Shown: positions 18,528-28,239 of the stretch, one piece after another
Layout: every line of letters starts with the position of its first letter
Position numbering within the stretch: position 1 is the first letter of the stretch
Source: Pseudoduganella lurida
Lineage (GTDB): Bacteria > Pseudomonadota > Gammaproteobacteria > Burkholderiales > Burkholderiaceae_D
Direction: 5' to 3'
Assembly (NCBI RefSeq): GCF_007830455.1
Contig: NZ_VLLB01000001.1
Location: 930,001-994,000, forward strand
DNA length: 64,000 nt
Made by a program: the position numbers and the translations under genes
The notes under the pieces: generated by a model
Database searches by the model: none
The model's input: only the letters and a program-made list of their open reading frames with translations
What the model was told of the DNA's origin: nothing

Positions 18528-19757
18528 CTAGGCCGCCCGCAGTGGAAAACAGCCCGGCCCGGAAGGCTCGAACTGTTTATAGGTAAGGATGAATTCCTGG
18601 TGCCCCAGCGCCTCGGAACACGTCTCTTCGCCGTTGGCCACGCGCGCCACCAGCGCCACGATCTCGTCGCCCACCTGCTGCAGCGTCGCTTCCCCGGTCA
18701 GGATCCGGCCGGCGTTGACATCCATGTCCTCCGCCAGCCGTTCATAGGTGGCGGGATTGGCGCATACCTTGATCACGGGCGCCAGCGCCGAGCCCACCAC
18801 CGAGCCGCGGCCCGTGGTGAACAGCGTCACATGCGCGCCGCAGGACAGCAGTTCGACGATCTCCGCGTTGTCCGAAATGTTGGGGAAGCCGAAGCGCACT
18901 TCGCCATCGGGCACCACGTCCAGCAGGTACAGCCCGCCCACCTGCGGCCGGTCGCCCGGCTTGAGGATGCCGACGATCGGCGACGCGCCGCTTTTCGCAT
19001 ACGCGCCCAGCGATTTTTCTTCCTGGGTCGTCAGCCCGCCATCGGCATTGCCGGGTGCGAAGCTGCCGTGGCCCAGCACCGTGTAATAGCGCGCGGCCTT
19101 GTCCACGCAGCGCACGATGGCGTCGCCCAGTGCCGGGGTGGCGGCGCGCCGCTTCATGTGGAATTCGCAGCCCACCAGTTCGCCCGTCTCCTCGAAGATG
19201 CAGGCCGCGCCGCCGGCGACCAGCCGGTCGAACGCCACGCCGACGGCCGGGTTGGCCGTGATGCCGCTGGTGCTGTCCGAGCCGCCGCAGATGGTGGCCA
19301 CGATCAGCTCCTCGATCCCCATCGGCACGCGCGGCTGCGCGGCGATCGCCTCCAGGGCCCAGCGCACCCACTCCACGCCGGACGCCACGCTGGTGCGCGT
19401 GCCGCGGTTCTCCTGGATGGTGATGGCGTGCACGGGCCGGCCGCTGGCATCGACCGCATCGGCCAGGCCGCGCCGGTCGAAGCTCTCGCAGCCCAGGCCC
19501 ACGACCAGCACGGCGCCCACGTTCGGATGCGTGACGAGCTGCTTCATCACGCGGTCCGCGTAGTCATTCGGATAGCAGCCGGGGAAGCCGATCAGGTGCA
19601 CGGGCTGGCCCGGGAAGCTGTTGACGACCATGCGTGCCACGTGATGCGCGCACTCCACCGTGTACACCACGGCCACGAGATTGCGGATGCCCTTGCGGCC
19701 ATCGGCGCGGGGGTAGCCGCTCAGCGCGGGCAGCGTCGGATCGGGCGTCGGCGTCAT
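18528..19757 (-). CDS. UxaA-family dehydratase large subunit, likely L-fuconate dehydratase
   Basis: 409 aa matching the C-terminal domain of altronate/galactarate dehydratases. It starts with GYPRADGRKGIRN, has the VVGLGCES region, and carries the CGGSDSTSGITANPA block. Those enzymes are iron-dependent sugar-acid dehydratases; here the SAF domain is a separate upstream gene overlapping by 4 bp (ATGA). The pathway context requires dehydration of L-fuconate, and no enolase-superfamily dehydratase is present, so this pair is the natural candidate. The alternative is altronate or another uronate-derived acid, considering the nearby pectinesterase. Confidence 0.85.
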   Translation of the reverse strand: MTPTPDPTLPALSGYPRADGRKGIRNLVAVVYTVECAHHVARMVVNSFPGQPVHLIGFPGCYPNDYADRVMKQLVTHPNVGAVLVVGLGCESFDRRGLADAVDASGRPVHAITIQENRGTRTSVASGVEWVRWALEAIAAQPRVPMGIEELIVATICGGSDSTSGITANPAVGVAFDRLVAGGAACIFEETGELVGCEFHMKRRAATPALGDAIVRCVDKAARYYTVLGHGSFAPGNADGGLTTQEEKSLGAYAKSGASPIVGILKPGDRPQVGGLYLLDVVPDGEVRFGFPNISDNAEIVELLSCGAHVTLFTTGRGSVVGSALAPVIKVCANPATYERLAEDMDVNAGRILTGEATLQQVGDEIVALVARVANGEETCSEALGHQEFILTYKQFEPSGPGCFPLRAA

Positions 19758-20092
19758 GGATGTCTGGTTCCGATGAAGGCATGGCCGTCGCCGGCCAGCG
19801 TGTAGGTGGGGATGTAGTCGCTGACGAGATTATGCGTGTGCAGCACGGCGCCCTGCGCCACCGGCGCCGTCACGGTGCCGATGATCGCGCCATAGCGCAG
19901 TACCTTTGTGCCGGTCGAGAGCGGCACGCGCGCCACCTTGTAGCCGAGCGGGACGGCTTCCGGCAGCGTGACGTCCGCGCCGTCGATCGCCAGCGTCTCG
20001 CCGGCCGCCAGCGGCAGGCGGGCGATCAGGCAGTTGTCTTCCGGCGCCATCAGCAGCAGGCGCGGCGCCGCGGGCGCTTCATCGGTGGGCAT
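19754..20092 (-). CDS. UxaA-family SAF-domain small subunit
   Basis: 112 aa, corresponding to the N-terminal SAF domain of altronate dehydratase: DNCLIARLPLAAGE, then PLGYKVARVPLSTGTKVLRYGAIIG and HTHNLVSDY. The small subunit pairs with the large UxaA subunit encoded immediately downstream. The start at 20092 has GGAGA upstream; a longer frame to 20221 would cross the AT-rich promoter region and is rejected. It is the first gene of the catabolic arm, divergent from the pectinesterase gene. Confidence 0.85.
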   Translation of the reverse strand: MPTDEAPAAPRLLLMAPEDNCLIARLPLAAGETLAIDGADVTLPEAVPLGYKVARVPLSTGTKVLRYGAIIGTVTAPVAQGAVLHTHNLVSDYIPTYTLAGDGHAFIGTRHP

Positions 20093-20399
20093 GCATTGTC
20101 TCCGGCTCGTCGGGCGGGCAAAAAAATCGTGCCGTGGTGCGGCATCTTGGGGTATCTTGCAGCACACTGTACGAAATATATACAGTACCGTCAACGATTT
20201 TATCGGCGCTTCGCCAAGCACTCAGCAGCTTGAGCGATCGGTGTGCGCAGCTAGTGAATTTCGTAAGCCATTTGGAAAAGAACGCAATGATTTGGCCAGA
20301 CCAATTTACATAGAATGGCCGTGAGCATGCCATCCGTCCGGCATGCATCACACCGGACAGCAAAACGAGAACAGGCAGTCGCCTGACATGGAGAGAGAC
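20093..20399. promoter_or_regulatory. Divergent control region of the glycan locus with operator candidate
   Basis: 307 bp without a gene separates the two divergent arms. It is distinctly more AT-rich than its surroundings. It holds an inverted repeat at 20166-20186, ACTGTA-N9-TACAGT, in the style of GntR/FadR-type operators, about 75 bp from the small-subunit start. The pectinesterase start has GGAGAGAG upstream. No regulator gene is present in the locus, so the binding protein is unknown. I see no tRNA or riboswitch pattern here. Confidence 0.55.
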
Positions 20400-21398
20400 A
20401 TGAAGACCACCGCCGCCACGCTGCTGGCCGCTGCCTGCTTCCTGCTGCCTGGCAGCACGGAAGCGAAGGAACGCAGGATCACCGTCGCGGCCGATGGCAG
20501 CGGCGACGTGCGCACGGTGCAGGAAGCCTTTGCCGCCGTGCCGGACAACAGCACCGAGCGCACCGTCATCCTGGTCAAACCGGGCGTGTACGACGGCCAG
20601 AAGATCCTCGGCAAGGACAAGCGCAACGTCACGCTGCAGGGCGAAGCGGCCGAGACGACCATCCTCACCTGGCACGTGAATACCAACGAGGAGCAGCCGG
20701 CCGGCACCGATCCACGCCACAAGGGCACCGCCCTGGTGATCCTCGCGGATGACTTCAGGGCCGACAGGCTCACCTTCCGCAACACCTCGGGCGACCATGG
20801 CCAGGCCCTCGCGCTGCGCATCGACGGCGACCGCGCCGTGGTCACCAACAGCCGCCTGCTGGGCTGGCAGGATACGGTCATGCTGAACAACGGCCGCCAC
20901 TACTTCCGCGACACGTACATCGAAGGCCGCGTCGACTTCATCTACGGCAGCGCCACCGCCGTGTTCGACCGCTGCCGCATCCACAGCAAGAACGGCGGCT
21001 ACGTCACGGCCGCCAGCACGCCGCCCGACCGACCGTACGGCTTCGTGTTCCTGAACAGCCGCCTGACGGGCGACCCCACGCCCTGGGTGGACCCGGACGC
21101 CAAGGCACCGTCCAAGGCTCCCAGCGCCCTTGCCTACCTCGGCCGGCCGTGGCGCCCGTACGGCAGCGTGACCTTCATCGACACGCAGATGGATGCGCAC
21201 ATCCGCCCCGAAGGCTGGAACAACTGGGGCAAGGCGGACAACGAGAAGACCGCCCGCTACGCCGAATACCACAGCACGGGCCCGGGCGCTAATCCGGAGC
21301 AACGGGTGGCATGGTCGAAGCAGCTGGGCGAGGCGGAAGCGCGCCAGCTCACGGTGGCCAGCATCCTGGGCGGCAGCGACCACTGGCGTCCCGAGTAG
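20400..21398 (+). CDS. Pectinesterase (CE8)
   Basis: 332 aa with a signal peptide (about 1-22, TTAATLLAAACFLLPGSTEA). It removes methyl esters from homogalacturonan. All family active-site residues are visible: Gln135 (GQALALR), Gln157-Asp158 (GWQDT), Asp179 (GRVDFIYG) and Arg249 (YLGRPWRP). The start at 20400 is favoured by GAGAGA upstream; Met four codons earlier is possible. It is followed by a TonB receptor gene after 125 bp and a GH95 gene, which places it in a pectic-polysaccharide uptake arm. It is expected in the periplasm or outside the cell. Confidence 0.93.
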   Translation: MKTTAATLLAAACFLLPGSTEAKERRITVAADGSGDVRTVQEAFAAVPDNSTERTVILVKPGVYDGQKILGKDKRNVTLQGEAAETTILTWHVNTNEEQPAGTDPRHKGTALVILADDFRADRLTFRNTSGDHGQALALRIDGDRAVVTNSRLLGWQDTVMLNNGRHYFRDTYIEGRVDFIYGSATAVFDRCRIHSKNGGYVTAASTPPDRPYGFVFLNSRLTGDPTPWVDPDAKAPSKAPSALAYLGRPWRPYGSVTFIDTQMDAHIRPEGWNNWGKADNEKTARYAEYHSTGPGANPEQRVAWSKQLGEAEARQLTVASILGGSDHWRPE

Positions 21399-21523
21399 TC
21401 CCGCCCGCGCCGCGGGCCTCCCGTTTCACACAGCTTCACCGGCACGCCGAACGCGGTTGGCACCGTCACGCCCGTCGCCTTCGTAAAAAAATAACGACAC
21501 CACACAGAGAATGGAGAAGACAC

Positions 21524-24500
21524 ATGAATGCTGACCTCCCGCTGGCGCGCGCACGCCGCCTGCCACTGAAACGCACCAGCCAGGCCGTCTCGCTGGCCCT
21601 GGCCGCCCTGGCCGCCGGCAACGCCGCGCTGGCGCAGACGTCACAGCCGCAGAGCCAGACGCCGGTGGCGCAGACGGCGCCGGACGACAACGCCATGCCC
21701 GTCACGCGCGTGGAAGTGGTGGCCACGCGCGCCTCGCAGCAGTCCGGCATCGAGCGCAAGAAGAACGCGGCCACCGCGATGGATTCCATCGTGGCCGAGG
21801 ACGTGGGCTCGCTGCCGGACCGGAACGTGGGCGAGGCCATCTCGCGCATGGCCGGCATCGTGCTGGACCGCGGCGATTTCGGCGAAGGCGTGACCGTCTC
21901 CGTGCGCGGCAACAGCGCCGACCTGACGCGCGTGGAGCTGGACGGCCAGAGCGTCAACTCGGCCAGCGGCACCGACCAGGGCGGCACGGGCGGCGCGAAC
22001 AGCCGCGGCACGGAATTCCGCCAGCTGTCCGCGGACCTGATCAAGAGCGTCGACGTCGTCAAGGGCTCGACGGCCGACATGACGGAAGGCGCCCTCGGCG
22101 GCGGCATCGTCATCAAGACCCGCACGGGCCTCGACTTCAAGAAGCCGTTCGCCTCGCTGCGCGTGGGCGGCAGCCAGAACTCGCTGGACCGCAAATGGAC
22201 GCCGGACGCCAACCTGATCGTGGCGAACAAATACCTCGATGGCCGCCTGGGCCTGATGATGAACGCGTCGCACAGCACGCTGAACAACGAGGCGCACTCG
22301 ATGCAGGTGTCGCAGACGGCGCAGCAGGGCTACTACCGGCTGCTGGACTTCGACAACTCGCCGGAGAAAACCTTCACGTTCCTGCCGTCGACCGTCGCCT
22401 CGAACGACCTGCTGGCGACGACGCCGCTGGTGCGCACGCCGATCGGCGGCAACAGCTTCCTGAACTCCGAGTCACCGCTGTCGCTCGTCACCAAGTCGGC
22501 CGGTGCGCAGACGAAGCAGGACTGCGCCAACCTGTTCCCGAATTTCACCGATGCGCAGCTGGCGCAGATCCCCACCGCCAGCCGTGGCGCCGCGCTGGCG
22601 CAGCGCGGCAACGAGCTGATGACCTGCCTGGGCCAGTGGAACGACTACACGCCATCGAACGTGCGCTACTTCATGAAGAAGGAGCACGAGCAGAAGGACA
22701 ACCTGGACCTGCGCGCCGACTTCAAGGTGAACAGCAAGCTGACCGTGTACGCCAAGGGCAGCTTCAACCGCCGCGTCAACCGCATCGAGCAGATGACCTA
22801 CCAGCTGGGCCTCGTGAAGAACCCGAACCAGCTGCCCAATCCTCTCATCACGCCCGGCTACACGGGCACCGTGTCGAGCGACACGAGCGGCGTGCGCCAG
22901 GCCGTACCGGGTTCCGGCTTCTACACCTACAGCAATCCCTACACGTATTCGACCCGGTCGAACAACTACCCCATCGCCGGTGCCGTGACGAACGTCGATC
23001 CCGCCTCGGTGCGCGTGGACGACAGCCACCACCTGACGCAGTTCACCGTGTCCGATGGCCAGGCCATCCCGGACCAGACGCTGGAATTCGCCCGCACGAT
23101 CACGCGCTACCTGCAGTCGGGCGGCACCTACAAGGACGGCGGCCTGACGGCGGAATTCTTCGTGGCCGATGCCCAGTCGGATTTCCGCCGCGTGCAGCAG
23201 CGCATGAGCTACACGCTGAACACGGGACCGACCACGTTCTCGCTGGACCCGAGCGGCCTGTGGGGCTTCACCTTCCCGTCCGGCGTCAACCAGGCCGATC
23301 CCGCCGGCTATGCGGCGCTGTTCCCCCGCACCGTGGGCGGCGCCGCGCTGGGCAACACGAACACCGTGTTCCGCCCCAACTACACGGCGGCCCAGCAGCC
23401 GCTGCGCACCACGGCCACCGGCATCCTGTGGCTGCCGCAGATCCGCGAAACGGGCGAGCGCACGGCCAAGCTGGACGTCACGTACAACACGCCGGACAGC
23501 ATTCCCTTCTTAAAGCGCATCAAGTCCGGCTTCAGCCTGCGCGACAGCTTCAGCAACTCGTGGGAAGGCGGCGCCGGCGACCGCATGGTGAAGGCGCCGG
23601 TCGGCACCTACGGCCAGGCCGGCTACGTGCCCGGCGTGTACCTGCCGCAGGCGCGGCTGGACAACCGCATCGAGGGCTGCCAGAACACGGCCGGCTCGCT
23701 GGCGCCCGGCGGCGACGCCTGCAGGTACGGCTTCACGCCGTCGTCCGACCCGCGCAGCGGCCGTGACAACAACCTGGTGCTCACGCCGCAGGACTTCCAG
23801 AATTTCATCGCCCAGACCCTCACGAAGCCGGCCACCGGCACCTCGTACTTCAACGGCGCCAGCGGCCGCCCCGGCATCCTGCCGCAGAACTGGATGGGCA
23901 TCGATATCGCCAAGGCGGTGGAGCTGGCCGGTTTCACGGGCCGCAACTGGGACTGCGTGAAGACATGCACGGCGACCGATGGCAATGTGTACGACCAGCC
24001 AGTGAACAAGCTGAAGGAACGCATCGACGCGTTCTACCTGATGACGGATTTCGGCCTGGACCACGTGCCGTTCACGGAGCGCGCGCTGCCGTTCGGCCTG
24101 GAACTCGACGGCAACGTGGGCGTGCGCTACGTGCGCAGCCGCGTCAGCGGCACCGGCACGATGACGTTCACGTCGTACTCGAAGACGGCCGCCTACAACC
24201 CGGAGGATCCCACCAATTCGGGCGGCTACGTACAGTCCTCGATCGTGCAGAACACGGCCGTCGATGCGCAGACGACGGACATCCTGCCCAGCCTGAACCT
24301 GGCCACCTGGCTGCGGCCGGATGAACTGGTGCTGCGCTACAGCGTGGCGAAGACGGTGGCGCGCCCGCCCATCGCCCAGCTGCTGCCGGCCAGCACCTGC
24401 GTGTACGACGAACGCTCGGCGGACCTGGACGCGGACGGCACGCAGCGCTGCAACGGCGTGATCGGCAATCCGGCCCTGAAGGCGCGCAAGAACGTCAACC

Positions 24501-25285
24501 ACAACCTGTCGCTCGAGTACTACCCGAACCGCGACACGATGGTGAGCCTCGCCTACTTCCTCCAGAAGGGCAAGGTGGGCCAGTTCATCACGGAAGGCGT
24601 GAGCGGCGGCCAGCTGTTCGCCGGTTCCGAACTGGTCGATCCGCAGACCGGCGTGAAGCTGTCGGACCTGCCGTTCAACTACTCCACCTACGTGAACGGC
24701 CCCGTCTCCACCCGCAAGGGCCTGGAGTTCAGCACCAAGACGGCGTTCACCTTCCTGCCCGGCCTGCTGAAGAACACGGGCTTCGATGCCAACTACACGA
24801 AGGTGCGCTCGAAGAACGTGACGGCGGCGATCGTCGACCTGCTGACGGGCACGCCGCTGCCGCCGACGCGCGAATCGGAATCGCAGTACAACGTGGCGCT
24901 GTGGTATGACGATGGCCGGCTGTCGGCCCGCGTGGCGCTGCAGGGGGCGGCCAGCTGGTTCACCTGCATCTCGCCGTGCGGCCAGACGCCCCGCGAGCTG
25001 ATCAACTACCCGGCCCAGGGCGCGAACGTGAACAACTCCACGCCACTGATCTATTCGCCCGGCTCGCCGAACTTCAAGGATGCCACCCGCTTCGTCGATG
25101 CGAAGCTGGGCTGGAAATGGCGGCCGGACGTGGAGTTCTTCATCGAGGGCCGCAATATCGGCAACGCCACAACGTCGAACAGCCAGGCGCAGTACGCGCC
25201 GCTCGGCAATGGCGTGCCGAACCTGCTGGACTATGCCTATGCCGGGCGGCGCATCATGCTCGGCGTGCAGTTCCGTACCTTGTAA
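21524..25285 (+). CDS. TonB-dependent outer-membrane receptor (glycan type)
   Basis: 1253 aa. The signal peptide is at about 1-37 and a long spacer with the TonB-box region follows. The plug domain (about 75-230) has [39 protein letters not shown] and [22 protein letters not shown]. The barrel runs to the C-terminal [15 protein letters not shown]. The plug pattern and large size match the Xanthomonas/Caulobacter subgroup of receptors that import oligosaccharides. The start at 21524 follows GGAGAAG. The GH95 gene begins 11 bp after its stop, so the two are surely cotranscribed. The cargo is inferred to be a fucose- or L-galactose-bearing pectin or xyloglucan fragment. Confidence 0.9.
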   Translation: MNADLPLARARRLPLKRTSQAVSLALAALAAGNAALAQTSQPQSQTPVAQTAPDDNAMPVTRVEVVATRASQQSGIERKKNAATAMDSIVAEDVGSLPDRNVGEAISRMAGIVLDRGDFGEGVTVSVRGNSADLTRVELDGQSVNSASGTDQGGTGGANSRGTEFRQLSADLIKSVDVVKGSTADMTEGALGGGIVIKTRTGLDFKKPFASLRVGGSQNSLDRKWTPDANLIVANKYLDGRLGLMMNASHSTLNNEAHSMQVSQTAQQGYYRLLDFDNSPEKTFTFLPSTVASNDLLATTPLVRTPIGGNSFLNSESPLSLVTKSAGAQTKQDCANLFPNFTDAQLAQIPTASRGAALAQRGNELMTCLGQWNDYTPSNVRYFMKKEHEQKDNLDLRADFKVNSKLTVYAKGSFNRRVNRIEQMTYQLGLVKNPNQLPNPLITPGYTGTVSSDTSGVRQAVPGSGFYTYSNPYTYSTRSNNYPIAGAVTNVDPASVRVDDSHHLTQFTVSDGQAIPDQTLEFARTITRYLQSGGTYKDGGLTAEFFVADAQSDFRRVQQRMSYTLNTGPTTFSLDPSGLWGFTFPSGVNQADPAGYAALFPRTVGGAALGNTNTVFRPNYTAAQQPLRTTATGILWLPQIRETGERTAKLDVTYNTPDSIPFLKRIKSGFSLRDSFSNSWEGGAGDRMVKAPVGTYGQAGYVPGVYLPQARLDNRIEGCQNTAGSLAPGGDACRYGFTPSSDPRSGRDNNLVLTPQDFQNFIAQTLTKPATGTSYFNGASGRPGILPQNWMGIDIAKAVELAGFTGRNWDCVKTCTATDGNVYDQPVNKLKERIDAFYLMTDFGLDHVPFTERALPFGLELDGNVGVRYVRSRVSGTGTMTFTSYSKTAAYNPEDPTNSGGYVQSSIVQNTAVDAQTTDILPSLNLATWLRPDELVLRYSVAKTVARPPIAQLLPASTCVYDERSADLDADGTQRCNGVIGNPALKARKNVNHNLSLEYYPNRDTMVSLAYFLQKGKVGQFITEGVSGGQLFAGSELVDPQTGVKLSDLPFNYSTYVNGPVSTRKGLEFSTKTAFTFLPGLLKNTGFDANYTKVRSKNVTAAIVDLLTGTPLPPTRESESQYNVALWYDDGRLSARVALQGAASWFTCISPCGQTPRELINYPAQGANVNNSTPLIYSPGSPNFKDATRFVDAKLGWKWRPDVEFFIEGRNIGNATTSNSQAQYAPLGNGVPNLLDYAYAGRRIMLGVQFRTL

Positions 25286-25296
25286 ACGGACGATTC

Positions 25297-28239
25297 ATGC
25301 GAAAACACTGGTTTGGAAGATGGGTAGCCGTCGCGCTGTTCGCACCGGCGCTGCATGCCGGCGCGGCAGCAGTGGCGGAAGGTCGGGTCTTCGACGCCGG
25401 CACGCCGGTGCTGGAGGCGGACCTGGGGCCGCGCAGCTCGTCCGATGCGATCAGCCTCGAACTGCGGCTGCAGCCGGCGGCCGGCGCGGCGGAAGGCGCC
25501 GTCATCGTCGAGCGCATGACGCCGGGGACCCAGCACGGCGTGCGGCTGGAAATGGCGGCCGGCGGCGCGGTGCGCATGGCGGCGACCGGCGGGCGTTCCC
25601 TCGTCACCACGGCGCCGCTGCGCACGGACCGGTCCACGCACCTGCTTGCCGCGTTCGACGCGCGCGAGAAGACCGTGGCCCTGTACGTCGATGGCAAGCT
25701 CGATGCCAGCCTGCCGGTGGACCCGAAGCGCAAGATCGACATGATCGGTTCCTACACGCCGCTGCGCGTGGGGGCCGACCTGGCTGGCCAGCGGCGCTTC
25801 GCCGGCAGCATCGGCTATCTCGCCGTGTATGGCCGCGCACTCAAGGGTGATGAAGTCGCCGGCCTGGCCGCCGGTGGCACCGCGCCGGCCGGGCAGCTCG
25901 ACGCGTGGCGCTTCCCGTCCGGCCGCGGCGACATCCCCTCGTCGCTGGGGCGCACGGCCCTGACGGTGCCGGCCGCCATCCGCCCTGCCGCCGGTGCGCC
26001 GGCCAATGGGTTGACGCTATGGTATCCCCGCCCCGCGCGCGAATGGCTCGAATCCCTCCCGTTCGGCAACGGCCGGCTGGGCGGCACCGTGTTCGGCGGC
26101 GTGGCGCAGGAACGCATCCAGCTCAACGAGGACACCATCTGGTCCGGCGCGCCCTACGATCCGGCCAACCCGGACGCGGCCGATGCGATGGGGCCGATCC
26201 GGCAGCTGCTGTTTGCCGGCAAGCAGAAGGAGGCGGAAGCACTGACGCTGAAATCGGCGATGGGCCGGCCCCTGCGCATGAGCAATTACCAGACGCTGGG
26301 CAGCCTGCTGCTCGATTTCCCGCACGTGCGCGGCGCCGTGAGCGGTTACCGCCGCTCGCTCGATCTGGACAGCGCCGTCGCCACCACCGTCTACCGCCAC
26401 GACGGCGTGACGTACACGCGCGAAGTCTTTTCCAGCGCGCCGGACGGCGTCGTCGTGGTGCGCCTCGCCGCGGACAGGCCGCGCAGCATCTCGTTCCGCG
26501 CGTCGCTGGCCACGCCGTTCGACGATGCCGTCATCGCGGTCGACCATGGCGAGCTGACCCTGTCCGGCACGGGCAGCCCGTTCAATGGCAAGCCCGGTGC
26601 GATCCGCTACCGGTCACGCGTGAAGGTGCTGAACGAAGGCGGCAGCGTGCGGGCCGATGGCGGCGCCGTTGCCGTCGACCGGGCCGATGCCGTCACGCTG
26701 CTGGTGGCGGCGGGCACGAACTTCGTCAACTACCAGGATGTGAGCGGCGACCCGGAAGCCCGCGTGGCCCGCGACCTCTCCGGCGCCAGCGGCAAGGCGT
26801 ATGCCGCGCTGCGCGACCGGCACGTGGCCGATTACCGCCAGCTGTTCCGGCGGGTGTCGCTCGACCTGGGCAGCACGCCGGCGGCGTCGCTGCCCACCGA
26901 TGAACGCATCCGTACCTTCGACGGGGGCGACCTCGCACTGGCCGCGCAGTACTTCCAGTTCGGCCGCTACCTGCTGATCTCGTCCTCGCGGCCCGGCACC
27001 CAGCCGGCCAACCTGCAAGGCATCTGGAACGACGCGCTGACGGCGGCCTGGGGCGGCAAGTACACCATCAACATCAACACGCAGGAAAACTACTGGCCGG
27101 CCGAGGTCACGAACCTGGCGGAATGCGCCGAGCCGCTGTTCCAGCTGATCCGCGACATCGCCGTGACGGGGCGCCGCACCGCGTCCGTCATGTACCGCGC
27201 GCGCGGCTGGGTCACGCACCACAACACGGATATCTGGCGCGCCACCGCGCCGATCGATGCGGCCGTCGGCATGTGGCCCACCGGCGGCGCGTGGCTGACG
27301 GCCAACCTGTGGGAGCATTACCAGTTCTCCGGCGACCGCCGGTTCCTGGCCGATGCGTATCCGATCCTGAAGGGCGCCGCGGAATTCTTCCTCGATACGC
27401 TGGTCGCTGAACCCGTGCACGGCTGGCTCGTCACGGCGCCATCGATGTCGCCCGAACACGGCGGCCTGGTGGCGGGACCGACGATGGACATGTCGATCCT
27501 GCGCGACCTGTTCCGGCAGACGGCGCAGGCGGCCGAAATCCTCGGCATCGACGCGGAGTTCCGCAAGACGGTACTGGCCACGCGCGCCCGCCTCGCGCCT
27601 TATCAGGTGGGCCGCTACGGCCAGCTGCAGGAATGGCTGCAGGATATCGATGGCGAGCATGACCGGCACAAGCACAACTCGCATCTGCACGGGCTGTTCC
27701 CCGGCGCGGACATCACGCCCGATGGCGACCCTGCCGTGTACGCGGCCGCGAAGCACTCGCTGCTCGCGCGGGGCACCGGAGGCACGGGCTGGTCGCTGGC
27801 CTGGAAGGGCAACCTGTGGGCCCGCACCGGCGACGGCGACCGGGCCTACGGCATGCTGGCGACGCTGATCGGCCCGCCGAAGGACGGCAACGGCGGCACG
27901 TTCCCGAACATGTTCGATGCCCACCCGCCGCCGTTCCAGATCGACGGCAATTTCGCCGGCACCGCGGCGTTTGCCGAGATGCTGGTGCAGTCGCACCGCG
28001 GCTTCGTGGAGCTGCTGCCCGCGCTGCCGAAGGCCTGGCGCAACGGCGCGGTGAAAGGCCTGCGCGCGCGGGGCGGCTTCGAGGTCGATATCGCGTGGCG
28101 GGACGGGGCGTTGACGTCGGCCAGCGTGCGCTCGCTGGCCGGCAATCCGCTCAGGGTGCGGTACCGGGGCGAGACGCGCGAGCGGTCAATGCCGGCTGGC
28201 GAGGAATTTACCTGGCAAGCGCCGGCAACGTCACGGTAA
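25297..28239 (+). CDS. GH95 alpha-L-fucosidase/alpha-L-galactosidase with LamG-like domain
   Basis: 980 aa with a signal peptide (about 1-26). A LamG/concanavalin-like domain occupies about 35-200 and the GH95 module begins near 245 ([25 protein letters not shown]). Catalytic positions known from Bifidobacterium AfcA are all present: the two Asn of NINTQENYW (592 and 594), the acid Glu720 (SMSPEHGG) and Asp883 (FQIDGNFAG). The enzyme cleaves terminal alpha-1,2-linked L-fucose or L-galactose by inversion; I cannot tell which from the sequence. Its last 32 bp overlap the convergent sensor-kinase gene. Confidence 0.9.
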   Translation: MRKHWFGRWVAVALFAPALHAGAAAVAEGRVFDAGTPVLEADLGPRSSSDAISLELRLQPAAGAAEGAVIVERMTPGTQHGVRLEMAAGGAVRMAATGGRSLVTTAPLRTDRSTHLLAAFDAREKTVALYVDGKLDASLPVDPKRKIDMIGSYTPLRVGADLAGQRRFAGSIGYLAVYGRALKGDEVAGLAAGGTAPAGQLDAWRFPSGRGDIPSSLGRTALTVPAAIRPAAGAPANGLTLWYPRPAREWLESLPFGNGRLGGTVFGGVAQERIQLNEDTIWSGAPYDPANPDAADAMGPIRQLLFAGKQKEAEALTLKSAMGRPLRMSNYQTLGSLLLDFPHVRGAVSGYRRSLDLDSAVATTVYRHDGVTYTREVFSSAPDGVVVVRLAADRPRSISFRASLATPFDDAVIAVDHGELTLSGTGSPFNGKPGAIRYRSRVKVLNEGGSVRADGGAVAVDRADAVTLLVAAGTNFVNYQDVSGDPEARVARDLSGASGKAYAALRDRHVADYRQLFRRVSLDLGSTPAASLPTDERIRTFDGGDLALAAQYFQFGRYLLISSSRPGTQPANLQGIWNDALTAAWGGKYTININTQENYWPAEVTNLAECAEPLFQLIRDIAVTGRRTASVMYRARGWVTHHNTDIWRATAPIDAAVGMWPTGGAWLTANLWEHYQFSGDRRFLADAYPILKGAAEFFLDTLVAEPVHGWLVTAPSMSPEHGGLVAGPTMDMSILRDLFRQTAQAAEILGIDAEFRKTVLATRARLAPYQVGRYGQLQEWLQDIDGEHDRHKHNSHLHGLFPGADITPDGDPAVYAAAKHSLLARGTGGTGWSLAWKGNLWARTGDGDRAYGMLATLIGPPKDGNGGTFPNMFDAHPPPFQIDGNFAGTAAFAEMLVQSHRGFVELLPALPKAWRNGAVKGLRARGGFEVDIAWRDGALTSASVRSLAGNPLRVRYRGETRERSMPAGEEFTWQAPATSR

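Noticed and set aside
14256..20092. L-rhamnose rather than L-fucose pathway for the catabolic arm
   Set aside because: The chemistry is similar and cannot be excluded, but a FucP-type permease and the GH95 gene favour fucose; kept as an alternative in the entries.
20093..20221. N-terminal extension of the small dehydratase subunit to 155 residues
   Set aside because: The extra 43 residues lie in AT-rich promoter sequence containing the operator candidate; a ribosome site sits before the inner start at 20092.
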